A stretch of 64,000 nucleotides of DNA from Gaiellasilicea sp963791905 (GCA_963791905.1 CAWBTX010000006.1:124001-188000), one strand, 5' to 3'; shown: positions 54,755-63,140, counted from the stretch's first letter. Notes: generated by a model not told the origin, from the sequence alone. Numbers and translations: made by a program.

Positions 54755-55693
54755 ATGACGTCGGCTGAGATCACAGTCGCACGAGCCGAGCCGCGCCGAC
54801 TCCCGCGGAAGAGAATCCGCTGGGGCGAGCAGGTCGTCCACCTGGTCCTGTTCATCGCGGCGGCGATCTCGGTGCTGACGACGGTGGGGATCGTGGTGTC
54901 GCTGGTGCTGCCGGCACTCGAGTTCTTCGCCGAGGTCAGCCCCCTGGACTTCTTCACCGGGACGACGTGGGCCCCGCTGTTCCTCGACGCACAGTTCGGT
55001 GTCGTGCCGCTCGTCGTCGGGACGCTCGTGATCTCGTTCTGGTCGGCCCTCGTGGCGTTCCCGCTCGGAATCGGCGTCGCGATCTACATGAGCGAATACG
55101 CGGCGCCTCGCGCCACGGCCTTCCTGAAGCCGATTCTCGAGATCCTCGCTGCCATCCCGACGGTCGTGCTCGGGTACTTCGCGCTGACGTTCGTCACGCC
55201 GTTCCTGCGTGATCAGCTCAACGTCCAGGTCGAGATCTTCAACGCGCTGGCGGCGAGCCTCGTGCTCGGGATCATGCTCATCCCTACCGTGGCGACGCTC
55301 GCGGAGGACGCGATGGCGGCTGTACCGCGCGACCTTCGGGACGGCGGCTACGCGCTCGGCGCGGACAAGCTTCAGGTCTCGACCCGGATCGTGGTTCCAG
55401 CGGCCGTGTCCGGGATCATCGCGGCGTTCGTACTCGCCTTCTCGCGAGCGGTCGGGGAGACGATGATCGTCCTCATTGCCGCTGGTCAGCTGGCGCAGAT
55501 CACCTTCGATCCACGGGAGACGATCGAGACGATCACTGCCTTCATCGGCGCGACCGGCAACGGAGACGTCCCCACGGGCTCGATCGAGTACAAGACGATC
55601 TTCGCCGTCGGCCTCACCCTCTTCGTGATGACGCTGATCATGAACCTCATCTCGATCAGGCTCGTCCGCAAGTTCCGCGAGGTGTACGAATGA
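54755..55693 (+). CDS. pstC: Phosphate ABC transporter permease PstC
   Basis: 312 residues, starting directly after the pstS stop. Six helices; the PstC core is PLGIGVAIYMSEYAAPRATA, FLKPILEILAAIPTVVLGYF and a permease EAA-type loop (LRDGGYALGADKLQVSTRIV). AFVLAFSRAVGETMIVLIAA closes the core. It pairs with PstA to form the channel. Its stop overlaps pstA by 4 nt. Confidence 0.95.
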   Translation: MTSAEITVARAEPRRLPRKRIRWGEQVVHLVLFIAAAISVLTTVGIVVSLVLPALEFFAEVSPLDFFTGTTWAPLFLDAQFGVVPLVVGTLVISFWSALVAFPLGIGVAIYMSEYAAPRATAFLKPILEILAAIPTVVLGYFALTFVTPFLRDQLNVQVEIFNALAASLVLGIMLIPTVATLAEDAMAAVPRDLRDGGYALGADKLQVSTRIVVPAAVSGIIAAFVLAFSRAVGETMIVLIAAGQLAQITFDPRETIETITAFIGATGNGDVPTGSIEYKTIFAVGLTLFVMTLIMNLISIRLVRKFREVYE

Positions 55694-56571
55694 CATCGAT
55701 CGCGACGCCCGGGTCGATCAGCAGCAGCCGTCCGCGCCGCGCCTGGCGAAACCGCGCCTTCACGCTGGCGATGCTGCTGTGCATGCTCGTGGCCTTCGGG
55801 ACGCTCACGGTGCTGCTCGTCGACATCTTCGCGACGGGCTGGCCCGAGATCAGCAGACAGCTACTCACGGGCCTCCCATCGTCCGTCGCGGAGGAGGCAG
55901 GAGCAAGGCCGGCCATCCTCGCGACGCTCTACCTCGGTGCGCTCGTTCTCCTCTTCGCGGTGCCGATAGGCGTGCTGACAGCGATCTACCTGGAGGAGTA
56001 CGCGGATCGGGAGCGCTGGTGGAACCGCGCGATCGAGGTCAACATCCAGAACCTCGCGGCAGTCCCGGCGATCGTGTACGGCATCCTCGGCCTTGCGTTC
56101 ATCGTGCGCGGCATCGGCGTGGGTCGCGTGGTCCTCGCCGGCGGCCTCATCCTCAGCCTCGTCGTTCTTCCGACCGTCACCGTCGCCTCTCGCGAGGCGA
56201 TCCGCGCCGTCCCCGACTCGATCCGTCAGGGTGCGTTCGCGCTCGGCGCCACGAAGTGGCAAGTCGTGCGGCGCCAAGTGCTGCCGGCGTCCATCCCCGG
56301 GATCGCGACCGGCTCGATCCTCGCCCTCTCGCGCGCGGTCGGAGAGACCGCACCATTGATCATGGTCGGCGCGATCACCTACGTCGCCTTCAATCCGACG
56401 CTGACGGGGCCGTATACGGCCCTTCCGGTTCAGATCTACAACTGGACGAAGCAGCCCGACACGGACTTCCAGACGCTTGCGGCTGCCGGAGCCATCGTCC
56501 TCCTGGTTATCGTCTTGACCATGAACGCGGTCGCGATCTTCCTTCGTAATCGCTACCGCAAGCAGTGGTGA
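55690..56571 (+). CDS. pstA: Phosphate ABC transporter permease PstA
   Basis: 293 residues with six helices. The PstA signature is IGVLTAIYLEEYADRERWWN, NIQNLAAVPAIVYGILGLAF, IRQGAFALGATKWQVVRRQV and SRAVGETAPLIMVGAITYVA. It overlaps pstC by 4 nt; the pstB start follows 14 nt later. Helical partner of PstC in phosphate import. Confidence 0.95.
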   Translation: MTSIATPGSISSSRPRRAWRNRAFTLAMLLCMLVAFGTLTVLLVDIFATGWPEISRQLLTGLPSSVAEEAGARPAILATLYLGALVLLFAVPIGVLTAIYLEEYADRERWWNRAIEVNIQNLAAVPAIVYGILGLAFIVRGIGVGRVVLAGGLILSLVVLPTVTVASREAIRAVPDSIRQGAFALGATKWQVVRRQVLPASIPGIATGSILALSRAVGETAPLIMVGAITYVAFNPTLTGPYTALPVQIYNWTKQPDTDFQTLAAAGAIVLLVIVLTMNAVAIFLRNRYRKQW

Positions 56572-56585
56572 GTGAGGATGCGGAC

Positions 56586-57450
56586 ATGACTCAGACTGAA
56601 GCTCCACGTATCGACAGCGGCCGGATCGCCGAGGTCTCGCACGCGCTCGACCGCACCGAGGTCGAGCGCCGCGAGAAGGTCTTCTCGGTGTCCGACCTTG
56701 GCGTCGCGTATCACGGCAACGTCGCGCTCAAGGGTGTCGGCCTCGACGTCCACAAGAACACAGTGACAGCGTTCATCGGTCCGTCCGGGGTGCGGGAAAA
56801 GCACCTTTATCCGCTGCTTCAACCGCATGAACGACCTCGTGCCGGGGGCGAAGGTGATGGGCACCGTGCTCTACCACGGGGAGGACCTGTACGCGCGCGA
56901 CGTCGACCCCGTCGAGGTCAGGCGTCGGATCGGAATGGTCTTTCAGAAGCCCAACCCTTTCCCGAAGTCGATCTACGACAACATCGCGTTCGGCCCGCGC
57001 GTGCTCGGTATGAAGGGCTCGATGGACGACCGGGTCGAGGGCGCGCTGCGGCACGCGGCGCTGTGGGACGAGGTCAAGGATCGTCTGAAGGAAGCCGCGC
57101 TCGGCCTGTCGGGCGGCCAGCAGCAACGTCTCTGCATCGCCCGAGCCCTCGCGGTCGAGCCCGACGTGATCCTCATGGACGAGCCTGCATCCGCCCTCGA
57201 CCCGATCTCGACGACCCGCATCGAGGACCTGATGCATCAGCTGAAGCGCGATTACACGATCGTCATCGTGACCCACAACATGCAGCAGGCCGCGCGGGTC
57301 GCGGACATGACCGCGTTCTTCAGCGTCGAGGTCAACGAGGAGGGCGGGAGACGTCACGGCATCCTCGTCGAGTACGACGCGACGACGAAGATCTTCACCG
57401 CCCCCTCCGACAAGCGAACCGAGGACTACGTCACGGGGCGGTTCGGATGA
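56586..57450 (+). CDS. pstB: Phosphate ABC transporter ATP-binding protein (frameshift in Walker A)
   Basis: About 287 residues from ATG 56586. The Walker A site should read GPSGCGKST but an extra G in a GGGG run at 56787-56790 turns it to GPSGVREKH. Removing one G restores FIRCFNRMNDLVPGAKVMG and everything after: GMVFQKPNPFPKSIYDNIAF, LGLSGGQQQRLCIARALAVE (signature), DVILMDEPASALDPISTTRI (Walker B), and the PstB end APSDKRTEDYVTGRFG. The only full pstB in the window, so a base-calling error is far likelier than loss. The stop overlaps phoU by 4 nt. Confidence 0.9.
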
Positions 57451-58109
57451 GAGTCGGGTTCCAGGCGGAGCTGGATGCCCTCGAGGCGGGGTTCCAAGAG
57501 GCCGGCTCGATCGTCGTCCGGTCGATTCGCGGCGTGGTCGGTGCTCTGCGCAGCCAGGACGTCGAGTTGTGCGACGAGATCATCGCGCTCGACGACGACG
57601 TGGATGACCGATACCACTCGCTGGAGAAGCAGGTCGAGGTCGTGCTTGCCCGACAGACGCCGGTCGCGGGTGACCTGCGACTGCTGCTCGCGTTGCTTCA
57701 CTCGAGCCTCCATGTCGAGCGCATCGGCGACCAGTGCGTGACCATCGCCAAGCTAACGAAGCTCTCGAGTCATCTCGACACGAAGCGGACCGTGATCGAG
57801 AGCCTCGTCGACATGGGCGACCGCTGCGAGGAGATGGTGAAGCTCTCGCTCGATGCGTTCTCGGGGCGGGACCTCGAGCGTGCTCGTTCTCTGCACGGTC
57901 TGGACGACCTCGTCGACCGCGCGAACCGTCAGGTGTTCGACGAGGTGCTCGGGTACGTCCACGATCCGGACGCGTTGGAGTGGGGCATGCGCCAGATCAC
58001 CGCGGCCCGCTGCTTCGAGCGAATCGGCGACAACGCCGTCGACATCGGCGAGCAGACCGCGTTCCTCGTGACGGGCGAGTTCGCCGAGTTCACCGACGCG
58101 TCGCACTAA
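57447..58109 (+). CDS. phoU: Phosphate transport regulator PhoU
   Basis: 220 residues from ATG 57447 (ATGA overlap with pstB). Two PhoU three-helix bundles: VELCDEIIALDDDVDDRYHS, ARQTPVAGDLRLLLALLHSS, LHVERIGDQCVTIAKLTKLS in the first and DRANRQVFDEVLGYVHDPDA, LEWGMRQITAARCFERIGDN in the second, with the Asp/Glu metal motifs. It links the Pst transporter with the PhoR kinase and lowers PHO expression when phosphate is plentiful. A divergent paralogue lies at 59317. Confidence 0.95.
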   Translation: MRVGFQAELDALEAGFQEAGSIVVRSIRGVVGALRSQDVELCDEIIALDDDVDDRYHSLEKQVEVVLARQTPVAGDLRLLLALLHSSLHVERIGDQCVTIAKLTKLSSHLDTKRTVIESLVDMGDRCEEMVKLSLDAFSGRDLERARSLHGLDDLVDRANRQVFDEVLGYVHDPDALEWGMRQITAARCFERIGDNAVDIGEQTAFLVTGEFAEFTDASH

Positions 58110-58115
58110 ATACCG

Positions 58116-58148
58116 CTTCACCACTTCGCTACCGCACGTTCACTTCTC
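58116..58148 (+). promoter_or_regulatory. PHO box upstream of second pstS
   Basis: Three 11-bp units: CTTCACCACTT, CGCTACCGCAC and one beginning GTTCACT. ACC/ACT occur at 58120, 58131 and 58142 in exact register. It begins 6 bases after the phoU stop and ends 102 bases before the second pstS start, giving that gene its own PHO promoter. Confidence 0.6.
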
Positions 58149-58250
58149 GTAGCCCCAATCCGAAAAACGGCGGCAGTAGCATCGCGCGGGCAGGACAGCT
58201 TCAGACAGGGGTATTCGAGAGAAATTTCGAGCAGAGGAGATGGGAATACG

Positions 58251-59240
58251 ATGAGACTTAGATTCGGACGCCGCAGCGTTGCTGTGGCTGTCGGGGCCGC
58301 CGTGGCGACTGTGGCTGTGTCGACTGCCATTGCCGGCTCGTCGCCTGGGCCGGTTTACAATCTGAAGAATCTGAGGGGGTCGGTCACGGCGGACGGCTCC
58401 TCCACTGTCGGGCCTTACACCACAGCCGCGGCGGAGCTTTTCCGGCGCGCCGGCGCGTCGAGGGTCAATGTCACCGTCGGTATCTCCGGAACGGGCGGCG
58501 GGTTCCAGCGCTTTTGCAAGAATGAGATTGACCTGGCCGACGCGTCACGTCCGATGCGCGTGGTCGAGGCCGCGGCGTGCAAGACGAACAACGTCGGTTC
58601 GTGGCGTGCGTTCACGGTTGCCAATGACGCTTTGTCGGTTGTCGTGAACCAGCAGAACACTTGGGCGCGCTGCCTAACCGTCCCCGAGCTCAAGAAGATC
58701 TGGGAGCCCGGGTCGAGGGTGGACAACTGGCGGGACGTGCGGGCGGGCTTCCCGGACGTGCCGCTGAAACTCTTTGGGCCCGGCACCGACTCGGGGACGT
58801 TCGAATACTTCACCGAGGCAATTAACGGGAGGGCGCGCGCGAGCCGATCCGACTATCAGGCCTCCGAGGACGACAACGTGCTGGTTCAAGGTGTCTCGGG
58901 CGAGCGTGGCGCAATCGCGTACTTTGGGTACTCGTATTTCGTGGAGAACCAGAGCCGGCTGAACGCCGTTCAGGTGACGAATCCGAAGACGAATCAGTGC
59001 GTCGCACCGTCGAAGGCGACGGTGCACAACAACACGTACAAGCCGCTCTCAAGGCCGCTCTTCATTTACGCGAAGGGATCGTCCTTCAAGCGTCCGGAGG
59101 TTCAGGCCTTCCTCGACTACATCTTCGACAACGAAGTGGCGATCGCGGAGCGGTCGGACTTCATCTCCCTGACGCCGGCCCAGCTCAAGAAGGGGAAGGC
59201 GAACTTCATCCTCGCGGTCAAGGCCGCGAAGAGGAACTGA
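58251..59240 (+). CDS. Second phosphate-binding PstS-like protein (no lipobox)
   Basis: 329 residues. The signal peptide ends VATVAVSTAIAGSSPGPV without a lipobox Cys, so it is probably secreted or loosely anchored, unlike the lipoprotein at 53819. The binding loops are kept: VTADGSSTVGPYTTAAAEL, VGISGTGGGFQRFCKNEIDL and FGPGTDSGTFEYFTEAINGR. GGAG at 58236 precedes the ATG. Codon use has visibly more A and T (ttt, aat, att) than its neighbours, which may reflect a different origin or high expression. A terminator follows at 59267. Phosphate scavenging under starvation is likely. Confidence 0.9.
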   Translation: MRLRFGRRSVAVAVGAAVATVAVSTAIAGSSPGPVYNLKNLRGSVTADGSSTVGPYTTAAAELFRRAGASRVNVTVGISGTGGGFQRFCKNEIDLADASRPMRVVEAAACKTNNVGSWRAFTVANDALSVVVNQQNTWARCLTVPELKKIWEPGSRVDNWRDVRAGFPDVPLKLFGPGTDSGTFEYFTEAINGRARASRSDYQASEDDNVLVQGVSGERGAIAYFGYSYFVENQSRLNAVQVTNPKTNQCVAPSKATVHNNTYKPLSRPLFIYAKGSSFKRPEVQAFLDYIFDNEVAIAERSDFISLTPAQLKKGKANFILAVKAAKRN

Positions 59241-59266
59241 GACAGCCCACCGATACCTGCCCCAGA

Positions 59267-59290
59267 CGAAGCGGCCTCCGGGCCGTTTCG
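59267..59290 (+). terminator. Hairpin after second pstS
   Basis: CGAAGCGGCC (59267-59276) pairs with GGCCGTTTCG (59281-59290) with one G-T wobble and a 4-base loop, followed by TCGTTTCC. It lies between convergent genes (second pstS and second phoU), so it may serve both. Confidence 0.65.
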
Positions 59291-59316
59291 TCGTTTCCAC
59301 ATCGACGCGCTCGCTA

Positions 59317-59997
59317 TTAGTGCGAGGCGTCGGTGAACTCGCGGAACTCGCCGGTGACGAGGTATGCCGTCTGCTCGCCGACGTCGACTGCGTGATCGCC
59401 GATCCGCTCGAGGCAGCGGGAGACGAGGATCATGCGCAGGCCCCATTCGCGGCGCTCGACGTCGTGGCCGATCTCGAGCAGCCGGTTCACGACGCGGCGG
59501 TTCGCCCGGTCGATCAGCTCGTCGAGCTCGAGCAGCGACTCGGCCGCAACGCGGTCCCGTTCCTGCAGCGAGCGGAGCGCAACCCGGATCATCTGCTCGG
59601 CGCGTTCGCCCATCTCCTTGAAACCCTCGAGCAGGGTCTGGTCCGGCGGGAGTCCTTTTGTCAGTTTCGTCAGCTTCGCGATCGTGACGCAGAGGTCGCC
59701 CATCCGCTCCAGGTGCAGGTTGTCCTTGAGCAGCGCCAGCACGAGCCGCAGGTCGCTCGCGACCGGCGTCTGGCGGGCGAGGAGGGCTTCGATCCCTTGC
59801 TCGACCTGAAAGTACTGGTCGTCGATGTCGTCGTCGAAGGCGATGACCTCGTCGGCGAGCTCTACGTCCTGCGAGCAGACGGCCTCGACGGCGCCCCGGA
59901 GAGAGCGCAGCACAAGCTCTCCCTCGCCACGCAGCGCCCCCTCGAGCCCGTCCAGCTCCTCCTGAAAGCTGATCCTCGCCGTCCGCGCCTCGCTCAA
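59317..59997 (-). CDS. Second PhoU-family protein
   Basis: 226 residues from TTG 59997 (read MSEARTARISFQEELDGLEG). Both PhoU bundles are clear: VELADEVIAFDDDIDDQYFQ, ARQTPVASDLRLVLALLKDN, LHLERMGDLCVTIAKLTKLT, and DRANRRVVNRLLEIGHDVER, MILVSRCLERIGDHAVDVGE. The TTG overlaps the TGA that ends a pstB-like relic, the same coupling seen between intact pstB and phoU at 57447. It lies downstream of phoR on the same strand. Probably a second modulator of PhoR, left when a duplicated pst operon decayed. Confidence 0.9.
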   Translation of the reverse strand: MSEARTARISFQEELDGLEGALRGEGELVLRSLRGAVEAVCSQDVELADEVIAFDDDIDDQYFQVEQGIEALLARQTPVASDLRLVLALLKDNLHLERMGDLCVTIAKLTKLTKGLPPDQTLLEGFKEMGERAEQMIRVALRSLQERDRVAAESLLELDELIDRANRRVVNRLLEIGHDVERREWGLRMILVSRCLERIGDHAVDVGEQTAYLVTGEFREFTDASH

Positions 59998-60118
59998 CCG
60001 AACCGCCCAGTCAGGTCGTCCTAGGTACGTTTGTCGGCCCGGCCCAAGGTCCTGGACGGCCGGTCGCTGTCGACGAGGATACCGGTTCGCCTCTCGTGGT
60101 CATGCGTGACCTCCGCGC
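59994..60118 (-). pseudogene. Remnant of a second pstB (C-terminal tail)
   Basis: Read on minus, this segment gives VTHDHERRTGILVDSDRPSR then TLGRADKRT, a TAG stop, and DDLTGRFG before TGA. It aligns with the intact PstB end: RRHGILVEYDATTKIF, APSDKRT and EDYVTGRFG. The Glu codon is replaced by TAG, and the segment between the H-loop (VTH) and the tail is lost, as is everything upstream. It lies directly between phoR and the second phoU, marking where a second pst operon stood. Confidence 0.7.
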
Positions 60119-60154
60119 GCGGTTACGCGGTCCGCTGGTCGTGGCCAACCGGCG

Positions 60155-61072
60155 TCAGCGCGTCGGGAAGATGCAGCGCACCTCGAGGCCGCGGCTCGGC
60201 CCGCCCCGCGCCTCGACCGAGCCGCCTGCCGACGTCACGACGTGCTTCACGATCGCGAGCCCCAGGCCGGTCCCGCGCGAGGCGCGTGAGCGGTCGGTGC
60301 GGTAGAAGCGCTCGAAGAGCCGCGGCAGATCGGCCTCGCTGACGCCCACGCCGTCGTCGCTGATGCTCAGCACGACGCCGTCGGGGCCTTGCTCGACCGT
60401 CAGGCCGAGCTGTCGTCTCAGGCCCGGCATACCGGAGGGCGTTCTCGGCCAGGTTCTGGGCGACGACGCGAAGCATCCGCGGCCGCACCTCGACGGCCGC
60501 GTCCTCGTCCCCGGAGACCTCGAGCGTGACGCCGGCCCGGTCGGCACGCAGCTCGAGATCGGCGACAACCTCGTGGAGCACGGGCATCACCGGCGTGGCG
60601 CCGAGCGACACGACCCGCGCGCCGGACTCGAGCTCCGAGAGGAAGAGCACCTCGTCGATCAGCTCCCTGATCTGCTCGACCTCGCGGCGGGCGCTCTCGA
60701 CCAGCTCGGCAACGTTCTCACCGGGGAGCAGCGCCAGCTCGAGCAGCGCGAGCAGGCGGGCCAGCGGCGTGCGCAGCTCGTGCGAGACGGCGGCAGTGAA
60801 GCCCGAGCGGAGCTCCTCGTACGCCGAGAGGTCGCGCCCCTGCGAGAGGTACACGAGCTGCTCGGCGCGGCCGTCGATCGAGTAGGGGACGACGAGCGAG
60901 CGGCCGTCGTGCAGACAGCTCGGCGGGGAGCCGCTCACCCTCGCGCACGCCCTCGACCGACTGCCGCGCGCGGCGGCTGGCGGCGATCACCCGCCCGTCG
61001 GCGTCGAGGACGACGACAGCCTCCCGGCTCTCTTCGAGCAGCACCTGTCCCCGTACGGCATCCGTGTCCATC
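60155..61072 (-). CDS. phoR: PhoR-like sensor histidine kinase (two frame changes)
   Basis: About 305 residues from ATG 61072 with AGAGGAT upstream. A PAS-like start (LEESREAVVVLDADGRVIAA) has no membrane helix. After a frame change near 60913 come LHDGRSLVVPYSIDGRAEQL, then the HisKA box RSGFTAAVSHELRTPLARLL. NLAENALRYAG is the N box; a second change near 60428 leads to GLTVEQGPDGVVLSISDDGV, DLPRLFERFYRTDRSRASRG and GTGLGLAIVKHVVTSAGG (G boxes), ending FPTR. Cytoplasmic PAS-type PhoR (as SenX3-like) kinases sense the Pst-PhoU state. It is divergent from phoP and shares the PHO box region. Confidence 0.85.
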
Positions 61073-61094
61073 GATCCTCTTGTAACACGTATCC

Positions 61095-61127
61095 CTTTAC
61101 CGCTTCGACACCACTTCTTCACCTTCT
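61095..61127. promoter_or_regulatory. PHO box between phoR and phoP
   Basis: Three 11-bp units (CTTTACCGCTT, CGACACCACTT, CTTCACCTTCT) place ACC at 61099, 61110 and 61121 in exact 11-bp steps. The site ends 31 bases before the phoP start. Autoregulation of phoP (and perhaps divergent phoR) by PhoP is the simplest reading. Confidence 0.65.
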
Positions 61128-61158
61128 CTGCCCGGCCGGCATTGCATGATGTCCGCAG

Positions 61159-61854
61159 GTGGTGAAGGTCTTGATCATCGAGGACGATGACGTCATCGCG
61201 CAGGGCATGGCGCGCCATCTCACCGCGTCCGGCTTCGATGCGGTCGGCGTGGCGAACGGCGAGACGGGCCTCGCACGGCTCCGCTACGAGCAGCCGGACG
61301 TCTGCGTGCTCGACCTGATGCTGCCGGGCCTCGACGGCTGGAAGGTGATCGAGCAGGCGCGCGGCGAGGGGATCGGCACGCCGATCGTCGTCGTCAGCGC
61401 GCGCGGCACCGAGCACGACCGCATCCACGCGCTCGAGCTCGGCGCCGACGACTACCTCGTCAAGCCGTTCTCGATGAAGGAGCTGGCGGCCCGCGTCGGC
61501 GCGGCCGCACGTCGCGGCACGCGCGCGCAGGAGCCGCGGAGGGGCGAGGAGATCGAGATCGAGGAGCTCCGCCTCGACCCGCGGAACGTGCAGGCCTACG
61601 TGGACGGCGCGAGCGCCGAGCTGACGCCGACCGAGTTCAGGCTGATGTACGCGCTCGCCCTCGACCAGGGCCGCGTCCTCACGCGCGACGAGCTCCTGCA
61701 GCGCGTCTGGGGCCGGCGCGCCTCGCACCGTGACCGGACGGTCGACGTCTTCGTCCGCAAGCTGCGCGAGAAGGTCGACCAGAAGGCCGAAGGCCACACC
61801 TTCATCCAGACGCGCTACGGCGTCGGCTACAAGCTCGAGGCGACGCCGAAGTAG
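61159..61854 (+). CDS. phoP: OmpR-family response regulator PhoP
   Basis: 231 residues from GTG 61159 (GTG 61162 also possible). The receiver has VLIIEDDDVIAQGMARHLTA, the phospho-acceptor Asp in VCVLDLMLPGLDGWKVIEQA, and the Lys in GADDYLVKPFSMKELAARVG. The winged helix has ELTPTEFRLMYALALDQGRV, LTRDELLQRVWGRRASHRDR and TVDVFVRKLREKV. Adjacent phoR, pst genes and PHO boxes identify it as the PhoP/RegX3-type regulator of phosphate starvation. Confidence 0.92.
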   Translation: MVKVLIIEDDDVIAQGMARHLTASGFDAVGVANGETGLARLRYEQPDVCVLDLMLPGLDGWKVIEQARGEGIGTPIVVVSARGTEHDRIHALELGADDYLVKPFSMKELAARVGAAARRGTRAQEPRRGEEIEIEELRLDPRNVQAYVDGASAELTPTEFRLMYALALDQGRVLTRDELLQRVWGRRASHRDRTVDVFVRKLREKVDQKAEGHTFIQTRYGVGYKLEATPK

Positions 61855-61896
61855 AAAGAGCGCACGGCGTCGTGCCCTCTTGCGCTTTGGCGCTTG

Positions 61897-61919
61897 ATCG
61901 TTTATCGTCGATGAACGAT
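61897..61919. promoter_or_regulatory. 23-bp near-perfect palindrome overlapping arsR start
   Basis: Arms ATCGTTTATCG (61897-61907) and CGATGAACGAT (61909-61919) are inverted repeats around a single T, with 10 of 11 positions matching. The right arm includes the first two bases of the ArsR start codon. Repression by ArsR bound here would block both transcription and translation of arsR-arsM; inference from position and symmetry. Confidence 0.7.
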
Positions 61920-62307
61920 GTCATTGCCGAGGGAGCAGGCGGAGCTGTACGCGAGCTGGTTTCGGTGTCTTGCCGACCCCACCCGGATCCAGATCCTGAA
62001 CCTGCTGGCCCGGGAACGGCGTGCGCTCTCGGTCGGCGAGATCGTCGCCGCGGTCGACGTCGGTCAGTCGACAGTCTCGGAGCACCTGCGGCGCCTGGCG
62101 GAGACGTGCTTCGTGCTCGTCGAGCACCGGGGCACCAGCAGCCTCTTCCGCGTCAACGAGAGCTGCATCGCCTGCTTCCCGTCAGCCGCGGAGCTCGTCA
62201 TGGGCGAAGCGCCTGCCGACAGCCTGCCGGCGCCGCGGCCTGGTGCCACGAGCCGCCGGGCGCGCCGCGAGGCAAGCAGCCGGCCGACCCGAACCGTCAA
62301 ACGATGA
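61918..62307 (+). CDS. ArsR-family metalloregulator
   Basis: 129 residues. The ArsR/SmtB winged helix is clear: YASWFRCLADPTRIQILNLL, RRALSVGEIVAAVDVGQSTV, SEHLRRLAETCFVLVEHRGT. The usual CVC metal motif in alpha-3 is absent. Cys are instead at RCLAD, ETCFVL and ESCIACFP, the last a CxxC pair that, with the others, could bind As(III), as in the CgArsR-like/type 3 ArsR group. It is the first gene of an operon with arsM (overlap of arsR stop and AAAGGAG). A palindrome at 61897 fits autoregulation. Confidence 0.85.
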   Translation: MSLPREQAELYASWFRCLADPTRIQILNLLARERRALSVGEIVAAVDVGQSTVSEHLRRLAETCFVLVEHRGTSSLFRVNESCIACFPSAAELVMGEAPADSLPAPRPGATSRRARREASSRPTRTVKR

Positions 62308-62320
62308 AAGGAGCGTGCCG

Positions 62321-63137
62321 GTGATGGCAACGAGCGCAGAGGAGCTACGAGAGCAGGTGCGCCGGCGGTACGCCGATTCGGCGCGGTCGGTGTCGGAAGG
62401 TGCCAAGGGCAGTTGCGGCAGCGGCTCCTGTTGCGCCGACGAGGAGGGGGCGGTGTTCGGCGAGGCACTCTACGACGCCGACGTGCGCGGCGAGCTCCCG
62501 GAGACAGCGACGCTCGCGTCGCTGGGCTGCGGCAATCCGACCGCAGTGGCCGAGCTGAGAGAGGGCGAGACGGTACTCGACCTCGGCTCGGGCGGGGGCA
62601 TCGACGTGATCCTGTCGGCGAAGCGCGTCGGCCCGACCGGGCTCGCGTACGGCCTCGACATGACCGACGAGATGCTCGCGCTCGCGCGCCGGAACGCAGC
62701 GGAGGCGGGAATCTCGAACGTCCACTTCCTGCGGGGCGTGATCGAGCAGATCCCGCTGCCGTCCGACTCCGTGGACGTGGTCATCTCCAACTGCGTCATC
62801 AACCTGTCGGTCGACAAGCCGGCGGTGCTGACCGAGATCGCGCGCGTGCTGAAGCCGGGCGGGCGGATCGGCATCAGCGACGTCGTCGCCGAGGACCAGC
62901 CTCACGCCTGAGCAGCGGGCCGAGCGGGGCAGCTACGTCGGCTGCATCGCCGGTGCGCTCTCGAAGGGCGAGTACGAGGCCGGGCTCGAGGCCGCCGGGT
63001 TCGAGCAGATCTCGGTCGAGTTCACGCATCCGGTCGCGGACGGCATGCACGCTGCGATCGTCAAGGCGGAGCTGACGACGCGGCCGCAACGGACGGAGCT
63101 GCCGCTGGTGGAGTCGACGCGGGCCGGCTGCTGCTAG
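62321..63137 (+). CDS. arsM: Arsenite S-adenosylmethionine methyltransferase (frameshifted)
   Basis: About 271 residues from GTG 62321 (or ATG 62324), with AAAGGAG 7 nt upstream of the GTG. The SAM-binding fold reads EGETVLDLGSGGGIDVILSA, GLAYGLDMTDEMLALARRNA and VLKPGGRIGISDVVAED. The three arsenite-binding Cys are recognisable in ASLGCGNP, ISNCVINLS and YVGCIAGALS. One extra base near 62898 puts a TGA before the third; the corrected frame is RLTPEQRAERGSYVGCIAGA to the end (TRAGCC, TAG 63137). It methylates As(III) to volatile methylarsenicals. Confidence 0.9.
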
Positions 63138-63140
63138 GAG

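Noticed and set aside
56781..56800. Programmed ribosomal frameshift in pstB
   Set aside because: No slippery heptamer or stimulator context, and other genes nearby show similar random single-base shifts; sequencing error is simpler.
56565..58109. Apparent PstB-PhoU fusion protein of 514 residues
   Set aside because: Created by the extra G in the pstB Walker A codons, which drops the frame into that of phoU; both genes have proper separate starts and stops.
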